This document shows, piece after piece, positions 52,282 to 58,672 of a stretch of 58,672 nt of DNA. This DNA comes from DATCVR01 sp036566745 (lineage in GTDB: Bacteria; Actinomycetota; Actinomycetes; Jiangellales; Jiangellaceae). Positions within the stretch are counted from its first letter, which is position 1; every line of letters starts with the position of its first letter. The notes below the pieces were generated by a model that was not told the origin of the DNA, did no database searches, and saw only the letters and a program-made list of their open reading frames with translations. The translations under genes were made by a program, and so were the position numbers. Location: the NCBI GenBank assembly GCA_036566745.1, contig DATCVR010000007.1:1-58672 (forward strand). Direction: 5' to 3'.

Positions 52282-52571
52282 GGCTGTGGCCTCGTGGCGA
52301 TGCCGTCGAGCCAGAGCGTGTCGGAATCATCACGGTGGCTTCCTGTCGATCCGACATGCTTGGAGTCGATCGTCGGCCCCTTCTTGATCACGTGGACCAG
52401 GGCCATGGCATGGCCGCGACCGAGGCCGTAGTCGGCTTTGAGCCAAGCGGCGACGTCGTTGGCTTTCACCGTGGGGCCCTCGAAGCCGTGTTCCTTGGCG
52501 AGGTCGATCAGTTGGCGCGGCGTGAGGCCGGTCTGCTTCTCGACAGTGTCCAGGTAGGCCTGGAAAGACAT
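52278..52571 (-). CDS. DUF4287-domain protein
   Basis: A 97-aa protein with a textbook DUF4287 sequence: MSFQAYLDTVEKQTGLTPRQ opening, then VAAWLKADYGLGRGHAMALV. ATG 52571 follows AAGGGAC; an in-frame ATG at 52601 adds ten unlikely residues. The C-terminal tail after residue 65 is polar and unrelated to the family. Cotranscribed with the DUF1905 gene through an ATGA overlap. Role unknown. A diverged relative is at 3601-3831. Confidence 0.85.
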   Translation of the reverse strand: MSFQAYLDTVEKQTGLTPRQLIDLAKEHGFEGPTVKANDVAAWLKADYGLGRGHAMALVHVIKKGPTIDSKHVGSTGSHRDDSDTLWLDGIATRPQP

Positions 52572-52656
52572 GGCTGTATGTCCCTTCTGAGTGGTTGTCA
52601 TGAGCTAGGCGGCAGAGCTCTCGGCGATGCCTGGGGACGGCCGACGTCCGAGGCGG

Positions 52657-52899
52657 TCAGGGAAGCGTCCTGCATGACAGCGATGTCGCATGCGGTCGGC
52701 CGTCGGTGATCCTGATAGTGCCGTCATGGGCCGAGTTCCGAGCCCCTTTCGCGCTGGGCAGTAGGCCGTCAGCCTGTACGAGCACGCCGTTCGCGGCCGC
52801 TGCCTGTACGAATCGACCCATTCGCTCGAACAGCTCCGGGCTCGGTGGGTTCCCGGCCTCGAAGTACTCGTTGGTCTTGCTCGTGATCACGAACCGCAT
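52657..52899 (-). pseudogene. truncated YCII/DGPF protein
   Basis: The frame from ATG 52899 (MRFVITSKTNEYFEAG) follows a normal YciI-like protein through GLLPSAKGARNSAHDGTIRI and TDG, but breaks at the DGPF motif itself (TDGRPHATSL), and the C-terminal half (the FAETKE helix and last strand) is missing. No other frame downstream restores it. Most likely a gene disabled by a small deletion or rearrangement. The intact YCII protein at 2686-3039 shows what is missing. Confidence 0.65.
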
Positions 52900-53077
52900 G
52901 ACGTGCCTCCTCCAGGCCGTAGCCCGCGTTCGAGCCCTCCATACGTCGAACGAGGATCCCGGTTCTCGACATCGATGGCTCGAAACTTCTCTGTCCCCGT
53001 CGAAATCGGTGGCGCTCGTACGACGTGTACCCATGAACAGTCCCCAGGCGGTCGCCGGAGCCGCCCCTCCCACGTGA

Positions 53078-53365
53078 ATTTTCCCCTCCGAGCTCGACCT
53101 TCGGACCGGCATCCGCGCAGTGCGACACGGCGGCATGCGCTGGCTCCACGCCGATGATGACACTCTCGTCTTCGCCAGGGACTCGCGAGACGAGACCGTG
53201 ATCGTCCTGGCACGCCGAGCGCCTGGATCCGTGGTCACTCTTCGGGGTGTCGGCACCGCGACGAACGTCCACGGTGGAGCGCCCGATCTGCGCCAAGACG
53301 CATCCGGCGCCACTGTCATTTCCGGTGACGACCCCACGTTCCACGTGTGGCGTCGACGCATCTGA
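53078..53365 (+). pseudogene. C-terminal remnant of a GH13 alpha-amylase/alpha-glucosidase family enzyme
   Basis: From 53078 to the stop at 53363-53365 the frame encodes ELDLRTGIRAVRHGGMRWLH, DDDTLVFARDSRDETVIVLA, RRAPG and a final VISGDDPTFHVWRR, the C-terminal beta domain of GH13 enzymes. An in-frame stop at 53075-53077 and lack of a catalytic barrel upstream show that only the tail survives. It lies in the same decayed zone as the YCII and oxidoreductase remnants. Confidence 0.6.
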
Positions 53366-53511
53366 GCGTCCGGTACCCGTCCAGATGCCGACGATCTGGG
53401 GCACCCAGATCGCCACTGCGCTGCGGGCACGAACGCCTGTCCACGCGCTGTCGACCTCTTCGACGACGACGGATTCGAACGGCGATGGCTGGTTACCGAG
53501 AGAGGCTACCC

Positions 53512-54765
53512 ATGGCACAAGCAGGGCTGTCGCTTCCCGATGGCGAGAGCGGAGAGATCACGGCAGGTGCAGTTGCGCACGCCATCGGACAGGCGAGCAG
53601 CTGGCCGACCGACGACTTCGCGCGATGGCTGACGACGCCGTGGAAGGGCAACGTCGTGTCGAGAGCGAACGAGTCGCCATGGCCAGACAAGCTACGTCGC
53701 CTGGCGCAGGTACGGACCCGCTTACAGAGACACGCCGGCGATTTGAAGCATCAGGTGGCACGAGATCCGCGCGCTCACCTGTTGATCCGGGCGGTCAGAA
53801 CGGATGACGACGTAGAACTGGCCCGTTTGGGCGTCGATGTCACCTACGCGTGGCTCGACGATGTGGCGCTGGCGCTCGTGGCCGCCGATCCGATTGTCTA
53901 CATCGAGACAGTCGGCCCTTACGCTGCTCATCACCTCGATCCGTCCGGACAATTGGACGTCTCGGCACAGAATCTGACCCGCGACGAGATGGCCGGCCTC
54001 CTGCTGGCCTCGATCTTGCGGGACGCGTTCACCGATTGCACGAACCTCCGGCAGCGAATCCTGGTCGACGACCTCAACGACGATCTCAACGGCACGACGA
54101 TTCCTGAGAGTCAGCGTCGCGATTTCGTCGTGGACATGAGCCGGATCCTCCTGGACCTGGGTGCACTGAAGAGTTCGGACGTCGCCGGCACACACTTCAT
54201 GGTGATGCAGGAGAGCGCGAACCAAGGGCGCTGTACCCAGCTCGTCGAGCGTCTACGCGATTCAGCTCACGGCATTGTCGAGTTGACGGATGACGGCGAT
54301 CTCGTCTTCCGCCCGACCGAACGCGCCATCCGCCAACTCGCGTTGAAGTCTCGATCCCGCGTGCGGGAGTTCTCGCGACGAGGAATCGCGATCAAGAGGA
54401 TGGGCCGGTATACCTGCCAGGCACTCGACGCGGCCGGATACCTGCACGCGGAGGATCTCAACCGGAGCGGCATTCACGTGGTGATGCTCGACAAGCGATT
54501 CGGTTCCCAGCAGGACAAGACGTACGCGTTGTTGCGCGCACTCGGAATAGTGCGCCAGGAAACTCATCACAACGTCCTTTACGATACGGATCTCCTCTCA
54601 CCCGAGCTCATCACGCTTACCGTATGCGAACTCTTGTTAAAGGAACTGGCGCGACTGGACGAGTCGCTACGGCGGTACACGGACTGGGACGCCTTCGACA
54701 GCAACAGATACCACCTCATGCGGTACGGCAGCCGGCGCACGTGCTCAGAGATGACCGCGGCATGA
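53512..54765 (+). CDS. unrecognised 417-aa protein, probably horizontally acquired
   Basis: A 417-aa soluble protein starting MAQAGLSLPDGE at ATG 53512, with AGAGG (53500-53504) at good spacing. It is mixed alpha/beta without a signal peptide. Segments such as VAADPIVYIETVGPY, ITLTVCELLLKEL and RFGSQQDKTYALLRALG look conserved, but I cannot place it in a family. Codon use is clearly less GC-biased than the rest of the window and includes a rare TTA at 54637-54639, a hallmark of foreign or developmentally regulated genes in high-GC actinobacteria. It is isolated between decayed genes and a tRNA gene, consistent with cargo of an eroded island. Confidence 0.7.
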   Translation: MAQAGLSLPDGESGEITAGAVAHAIGQASSWPTDDFARWLTTPWKGNVVSRANESPWPDKLRRLAQVRTRLQRHAGDLKHQVARDPRAHLLIRAVRTDDDVELARLGVDVTYAWLDDVALALVAADPIVYIETVGPYAAHHLDPSGQLDVSAQNLTRDEMAGLLLASILRDAFTDCTNLRQRILVDDLNDDLNGTTIPESQRRDFVVDMSRILLDLGALKSSDVAGTHFMVMQESANQGRCTQLVERLRDSAHGIVELTDDGDLVFRPTERAIRQLALKSRSRVREFSRRGIAIKRMGRYTCQALDAAGYLHAEDLNRSGIHVVMLDKRFGSQQDKTYALLRALGIVRQETHHNVLYDTDLLSPELITLTVCELLLKELARLDESLRRYTDWDAFDSNRYHLMRYGSRRTCSEMTAA

Positions 54766-55162
54766 GGTTGAATCACGTGTTCTGGGAGATGCTGCTCGAC
54801 TCCTATCTCGACTTGTTTCTCGCATATCACAGTGACCGAACATGTCGGTGATTCGTTCTGTGCTCATGCAGCCTCTACCAGCAACGATGCTGTCATCGAT
54901 GGCCGCATCACGGGTCTGAACCACCCCGGTTGACTCCCATTGCGCACCACGTACGGCACCACAGTGAGCACACCGCGATCCGCAGTATGGCTCCGAAAGC
55001 ACTCCGCTGAGAGCGGGTCGATGGCGAATGCCGAGCGTCAGGCCCCGAAGCGGGCCGGTCCCGGGCAGCGACTCAACCTGTCCCCTACGTCGGGGCCTAC
55101 GGAGAGCATCACGACAGCTCACGCTGATCATGACTCACACGCGCTGACGCTGGTGAGAGCGG
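54766..55162. other. intergenic region between the unknown gene and the tRNA
   Basis: About 400 bases with no supported gene. It is relatively AT-rich at 54766-54900, holds the short palindrome ACCGA-ACATG-TCGGT near 54836-54850 and no recognisable integrase, attachment repeat or partial tRNA copy. Small frames here (for example one running into the tRNA) have no protein support. Confidence 0.6.
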
Positions 55163-55236
55163 TGCCCCCGGTCGGACTCGAACCGACACTCGGCGGATTT
55201 TAAGTCCGCTGCCTCTGCCAATTGGGCTACGGGGGC
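55163..55236 (-). tRNA. tRNA-Leu (anticodon UAA), class I-like cloverleaf
   Basis: A 74-base tRNA read leftward. The acceptor stem is GCCCCCG/CGGGGGC, the D stem GCC/GGC with GG in the loop, the anticodon stem GCGGA/TCCGC with loop CTTAAAA (anticodon TAA at 55200-55202), the variable loop CGAGT, and the T stem GTCGG/CCGAC with loop TTCGAGT. All stems pair perfectly. The discriminator is A, and CCA is not fully encoded (ACCG follows). The anticodon reads UUA leucine codons, but the variable arm is short, whereas leucine tRNAs normally have a long one. The same tRNA type is common in actinobacteria by recollection. Confidence 0.9.
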
Positions 55237-55268
55237 ATCGACGCAGGCCACGCTACGTGACCGGAGCG

Positions 55269-55814
55269 TCAGAGATAGGTCTTGCGCGGGTAGACGGCGT
55301 GGGCGCCGGCGACCCGGTCGAGGAAGAGGAACCCGTCGCAGTGGTCGACCTCGTGCTGGAGCGCCCGGGCCTCGAACGCATCGGTCTCGACCACGATCGT
55401 CTCGCCGGTCACCGGCAGCTGCCCGCGCACCGTCACCCGGGTGGCCCGCTTGACGTCGCCGGTGAGGTCGGGCACCGACATGCAGCCTTCGCGGCCCTTC
55501 TCGCGGCGGCTCGCCTCGACCACCTCGGCGTTGCACAGGGCGAACGTGCCGTGGACGGTGCGCGCCTTCGGATGCCCCACGACGTCGACGCAGAACACGT
55601 GCAGCCCCACGCCCACCTGGCAGGCAGCCAGCCCAACGCACCCCGGCGAGACCCGCATCGTCGCGATCAGGTCGGCCGTGAGCTGGACCACCGCGGGATC
55701 GGCCGGATCGACCCGCTGCGACGGCGTGGACAGCACGGCGTGGGGCGCCCCGACGACCTCGAGGACCCGACCGTGGACACCGAGGTCGCGCTCGGTCCAG
55801 TCACGCACGCTCAC
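55269..55814 (-). CDS. def: peptide deformylase
   Basis: A 181-aa Fe2+ (or Zn/Ni) hydrolase that removes the formyl group from nascent proteins. All three motifs are present: GLAACQVG (motif 1, GxGxAAxQ variant with Val-Gly-Leu-Ala-Ala-Cys-Gln), EGCMSVP (metal-binding Cys) and HEVDHCDG (HExDH with two metal-binding His and catalytic Glu). GTG 55814 overlaps the stop of the ACT-domain gene (GTGA); GTG 55808 is an alternative. It lies just upstream of the tRNA gene on the same strand. Actinobacteria often carry several deformylases, so this may not be the sole copy. Confidence 0.95.
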   Translation of the reverse strand: MSVRDWTERDLGVHGRVLEVVGAPHAVLSTPSQRVDPADPAVVQLTADLIATMRVSPGCVGLAACQVGVGLHVFCVDVVGHPKARTVHGTFALCNAEVVEASRREKGREGCMSVPDLTGDVKRATRVTVRGQLPVTGETIVVETDAFEARALQHEVDHCDGFLFLDRVAGAHAVYPRKTYL

Positions 55815-56329
55815 AGGACGTCGGTGTCCTGGGCTCGCAGGGTGACCTCGACCCCGAGCTCGTGCCCAGTGGTCGTGAGCTGGTCGGACACGGCCTGCTC
55901 GTCGGCGTCGGCGGGGAGGTCGACCTCGGCCACCAGCAGGTACAGCTCGCCGGACAACCGGGTGGTGAGATCGGTGATGTTGCCCCCGACACCGGCCACC
56001 ACGCGGGTGAGCGCCGAGACGATGCCCGGGCGATCGCCGCCGTGGACGGTGAGGACGTACGGCCGCCCGGAGGCACCGTCGCCCTGCTCGTCGGGAACCG
56101 CCCGGGCCGACACCAGCAGCGTGCCTCCGGCGGTCAGCGGCATCAGAGCCAGCTCGACCTCCTCGGGCGTGCGGTCGCCGGCACAGATCAGCATCATCGC
56201 GAAGTGCCCTCGTAGCAGGGTCATCGTGGAGTCTTCGAGATTGAGTCCGAGGGCGGCCAGGCCCGCGGTGGCGTCGGCGATGATGCCGGGGCGGTCGTGT
56301 CCGATGACGGTGACGGCGATGAGGCTCAC
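55811..56329 (-). CDS. ACT-domain protein (GcvR-like)
   Basis: A 172-aa protein made of two ACT domains: SLIAVTVIGHDRPGIIADAT in the first and YVLTVHGGDRPGIVSALTRV in the second, each with the DRPGI turn that binds amino acids at a dimer interface. There is no catalytic or DNA-binding domain, so it should be a sensor or protein-protein regulator, like GcvR of the glycine cleavage system. The start is GTG 56329 (GTGA overlap with the CFA stop) or ATG 56338. Cotranscribed with cyclopropane-fatty-acid synthase and deformylase; the metabolic link is unclear. Confidence 0.9.
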   Translation of the reverse strand: MSLIAVTVIGHDRPGIIADATAGLAALGLNLEDSTMTLLRGHFAMMLICAGDRTPEEVELALMPLTAGGTLLVSARAVPDEQGDGASGRPYVLTVHGGDRPGIVSALTRVVAGVGGNITDLTTRLSGELYLLVAEVDLPADADEQAVSDQLTTTGHELGVEVTLRAQDTDVL

Positions 56330-57624
56330 GACGACCATCCAACCGGACGCATGAACGGCAGGCCGCTGCGGCCGTCGTCATGGGGCCGCACCGCGAGCAT
56401 CTGGTCGACGCCGATCCGGCCGGCGTCGAACGACAGTGCCGACCCGGTCATGTAGAGCCGCCACACCCGGGCTCGCCCCTCGCCCGCGAGCTCGACGGCC
56501 CGCCCCCAGGCGCCATCGAGGTTCGCCACCCAGCCGCGCAACGTCCGGGCGTAGTGTTCGCGCAGGCTGTGGACGTCCCGGACCTCGAGCCCGGCGTCCT
56601 CCAGGCGCGCCACGACCTCGCCGGCCGGGATCAGCTCGCCGTCCGGGAAGACGTAGGCGTCGATGAAGCTCCGCCCGCGCGACGTGGGGACTTGACCGCG
56701 GGCCGGCACCCGGACGATCTGGTGGTTGAGCACCCTGCCGCCGGGCCGCACCAGCTCGCGCAGCCGCAGGGCGTACTCCGGCCAGGTCGCCGCCCCGACG
56801 TGTTCGGCCATGCCGACGCTCGCGACCGCGTCGAACGGGCCGCCGTCGGCGTCGCGCCAGTCCTGGACCCGGATCTCGACGACGTCGGCGAGCCCGGCCT
56901 CGTCGATGCGGCGGCGCGCGTACAGCGCCTGCTCCATCGACAGCGTGATGCCCACCGCCCGCACGCCGTACTCGCGCGCCGCGTGCAGGACCAGGCCGCC
57001 CCAGCCGCAGCCGACATCGAGCAGCCGCTGGCCCGAGGCGAGGCCCAGCTTGCGGCAGATCAGGTCCAGCTTGGCCCGCTGGGCGTCCTCGAGGGTGAAG
57101 GCGTCGTCGCCGCCGGCCCAGTAGGCGCAGGAGTAGACCATGGACGGGCCGAGGACGATCTCGTAGAACTCGTTGCCGACGTCGTAGTGGGCCGTGACGG
57201 CGACCCGGTCCCGCCGCTTCGTGTGCCGTTCGCCCTCGAGGGTGATCTCCTCCGGCGGCGGCTTCGGCGGCGGGCCGACGGCTCCCAGGAGCACGGCGGC
57301 CCGCATCAGCTCGGCCCGCTCACCCATGGTGACGCCGGGCCGCGACCGCACCTCGCGGATCACGGCATCGAAGCTGCGCAGTGCCGCTTCGAGGTCGCCC
57401 TCGACGTCGATCTCGCCGGCCACCCACGCTCGGCCGAGGCCGAGCTCGTCGGGCTGCCAGAGCAGCCGCCGCAGCGCACGTCGCGAGCGGATGACCAGCA
57501 CCGGCCCGTCGGCGGGGCCGGCGCGGCTGCCGTCCCAGGCCCGCACGCCGAGCGGCATCGCCCGCCCCAGGATCCGCTCGACGATCGCCACGATCCGACC
57601 GGCTGCCCCGCCACCCGACACCAC
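56326..57624 (-). CDS. cyclopropane-fatty-acyl-phospholipid synthase
   Basis: A 432-aa SAM-dependent methyltransferase that adds a methylene bridge to unsaturated membrane lipids. It has the family's N-terminal domain (FDAVIREVRSRPG region) and then AHYDVGNEFYEIVLGPSMVY. The SAM motif is LLDVGCGWGGLV, the substrate and bicarbonate-site motif is SVGMAEHVG, and YVFPDGELIPA lies near the C-terminal third. GTG 57624 was chosen because GGGAGG lies seven bases upstream; the frame also opens at 57669. It ends with a GTGA overlap to the ACT gene and is 69 bases downstream of the NADH dehydrogenase gene. Confidence 0.95.
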   Translation of the reverse strand: MVSGGGAAGRIVAIVERILGRAMPLGVRAWDGSRAGPADGPVLVIRSRRALRRLLWQPDELGLGRAWVAGEIDVEGDLEAALRSFDAVIREVRSRPGVTMGERAELMRAAVLLGAVGPPPKPPPEEITLEGERHTKRRDRVAVTAHYDVGNEFYEIVLGPSMVYSCAYWAGGDDAFTLEDAQRAKLDLICRKLGLASGQRLLDVGCGWGGLVLHAAREYGVRAVGITLSMEQALYARRRIDEAGLADVVEIRVQDWRDADGGPFDAVASVGMAEHVGAATWPEYALRLRELVRPGGRVLNHQIVRVPARGQVPTSRGRSFIDAYVFPDGELIPAGEVVARLEDAGLEVRDVHSLREHYARTLRGWVANLDGAWGRAVELAGEGRARVWRLYMTGSALSFDAGRIGVDQMLAVRPHDDGRSGLPFMRPVGWSS

Positions 57625-57693
57625 AGCTGCACCTCCCGCGCTGGAGACACCACCACGGTAGCCGCGCACTCCCCGGCGCGGGCCCGGATCAGA

Positions 57694-58672
57694 TCACTCG
57701 GACGGGTGGGACGCCGCACCCGTGGGGGTCGGCGCGGGCGCCGACAACGGGGTCATGGCGGGCGTCGGCGCCGGGGTGGGGACGGCGGCGCGGCGGAACT
57801 CCTCGCGCGGCATCCGCATCCGGCCGAGGGTGACGACCTCACGCTGGAACAGCAGCGCCATGGTCCAGTCGACGACCACCCGAACCTTGCGGTTGAAGGT
57901 GGGCATCTTGGCCATGTGGTACGAGCGGTGCATGAACCACGCGGGCCAGCCCTTGACCTTGACGCCGTAGGTGTGCGCGACGCCCTGGTAGAGGCCGATG
58001 CTGGCCACCGAGCCGATGTACTTGTGCTTGTACGGCTTGGGGACCCGCCCGTTCAGCGCCGCCGCGATGTTCTTGGCGAGCAGCTTGGCCTGACGCACGG
58101 CGTGCTGGGCGTTGGGCGCGGTCATGACGCCGGGCTCGGTCGCCGTGAGGTCCGGCACCGCGGCGTTGTCGCCGGCCGCCCAGGCGTCGCTCAGACCGTC
58201 GACGCGCATCTCGGGCAAGCACCGCACCCGGCCGCGGTCGTCGAGCGGCAGATCGCTGTTGACCAGCACCGGATTCGCCTTGGCCCCGGCCGTCCAGATG
58301 ATCGTGTCGGAGTCGAACGGCTTGCCCTTGGAGAGCACGACGTGACCGTCGACGCAGGACTTGAGCAGCGTCTGGAGGCGGACCTCGATGCCGCGCTTGC
58401 TGAGCTCCTCGACGGTGTAGACGCCCATGTCGTCGCCCACCTCGGGGAGGATCCGCCCAGCCGCCTCGACGAGCACCCAGCGCATGTCGTGGGGCCCGAT
58501 GTTCGGGTAGTACCGGCGGGCGTACTGGGCCATGTTCTCGAGCTCGCCCAGCGCCTCGACCCCGGCGAAGCCGCCGCCGACCACGACGAACGTCAGCGCC
58601 CGGCGCTTGACCGCCTCGTCGGTGGTCGACGCGGCGATGTCGAGCCGGTCGAGGACGTGGTTGCGCAGCGCG
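57694..58672 (-). CDS. type II NADH dehydrogenase (NDH-2), N terminus beyond the right edge
   Basis: The visible 326 codons hold the second half of a monotopic NADH:quinone oxidoreductase. They contain the NADH-binding VVVGGGFAGVEALGEL, the TIIWTAGAKANP strand, the second FAD motif DAWAAGDNAAVPDLT and the C-terminal membrane-anchoring segment with basic and aromatic residues (MHRSYHMAKMPTF, then RVVVDWTMALLFQRE). A Pro/Ala/Thr-rich tail closes the protein. The first FAD Rossmann motif lies beyond 58672. It transfers electrons from NADH to menaquinone without pumping protons. It probably heads the operon with the downstream CFA synthase gene. Confidence 0.93.
   Translation of the reverse strand, partial: ALRNHVLDRLDIAASTTDEAVKRRALTFVVVGGGFAGVEALGELENMAQYARRYYPNIGPHDMRWVLVEAAGRILPEVGDDMGVYTVEELSKRGIEVRLQTLLKSCVDGHVVLSKGKPFDSDTIIWTAGAKANPVLVNSDLPLDDRGRVRCLPEMRVDGLSDAWAAGDNAAVPDLTATEPGVMTAPNAQHAVRQAKLLAKNIAAALNGRVPKPYKHKYIGSVASIGLYQGVAHTYGVKVKGWPAWFMHRSYHMAKMPTFNRKVRVVVDWTMALLFQREVVTLGRMRMPREEFRRAAVPTPAPTPAMTPLSAPAPTPTGAASHPSE

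Noticed and set aside
54940..55203. Plus-strand 87-aa frame ending PPVGLEPTLGGF
   Set aside because: The C-terminal string is a translation of the antisense of the tRNA gene, a well-known artefact.

Overview
The window is very GC-rich, compactly coded DNA. Genes often overlap by 4 bp (ATGA or GTGA), GTG starts are common, and several starts look leaderless (a TANNNT -10 hexamer 6-7 bases before the start codon). The gene families (ECF42 sigma factor with a DGPF partner, LAL-type LuxR regulator, DrrAB-type ABC exporter, type II NADH dehydrogenase, cyclopropane-fatty-acid synthase) fit a mycelial or coryneform Actinomycetota. A Nocardioidaceae-like host is plausible, but that is inference.

Layout from left to right. 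(1) 1-4740: a thiolase, an ECF42 sigma factor with its YCII/DGPF partner, small proteins and a Bax inhibitor-1 membrane protein. (2) 4775-9840: a tightly coupled leftward operon of a CooC/ParA-type ATPase, a Y4yA-like PLP decarboxylase-fold enzyme, a cysteine-synthase/rhodanese fusion and a SufS-like cysteine desulfurase. A 24-bp metal-box-like palindrome lies over the operon's presumed promoter. (3) 9972-17158: a large secreted subtilase, a tiny proline-rich ORF and a LAL regulator; a 20-bp palindromic element lies upstream of both the subtilase and the small ORF. (4) 17302-31096: housekeeping and accessory genes, namely a Nudix hydrolase, a ZIP-like protein, membrane proteins, a formylglycine-generating enzyme, two ABC-2 exporter pairs, an XRE regulator beside a DUF6907-like gene, a small secreted protein and a NarL-type two-component system.

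(5) 31306-49779 is the most unusual part. A leftward operon of four giant proteins (1073, 1077, 2273 and 1218 aa) occupies about 17 kb, and a subtilase without a signal peptide converges on it. The giants are rich in predicted beta structure. Two of them share a repetitive amphipathic beta module (DUF6603-like by recollection); one has an OmpA-like domain, one has coiled coils and one has FN3-like modules. No phage-tail or contractile-injection parts (sheath, tube, spike, AAA+) are seen. This is the best candidate for an undescribed system, and its function is unknown.

(6) 50118-55162 is a less GC-uniform, partly decayed region: a VOC protein, a BASS transporter, then remnants of an FAD oxidoreductase, a YCII protein and a GH13 enzyme, small DUF4287/DUF1905 genes, and an unrecognised 417-aa gene with a TTA codon. 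It ends beside a tRNA gene with anticodon UAA, which suggests an eroded tRNA-linked insertion zone. (7) 55269-58672: an overlapping leftward set of peptide deformylase, ACT-domain protein, cyclopropane-fatty-acid synthase and a type II NADH dehydrogenase that runs off the right edge.
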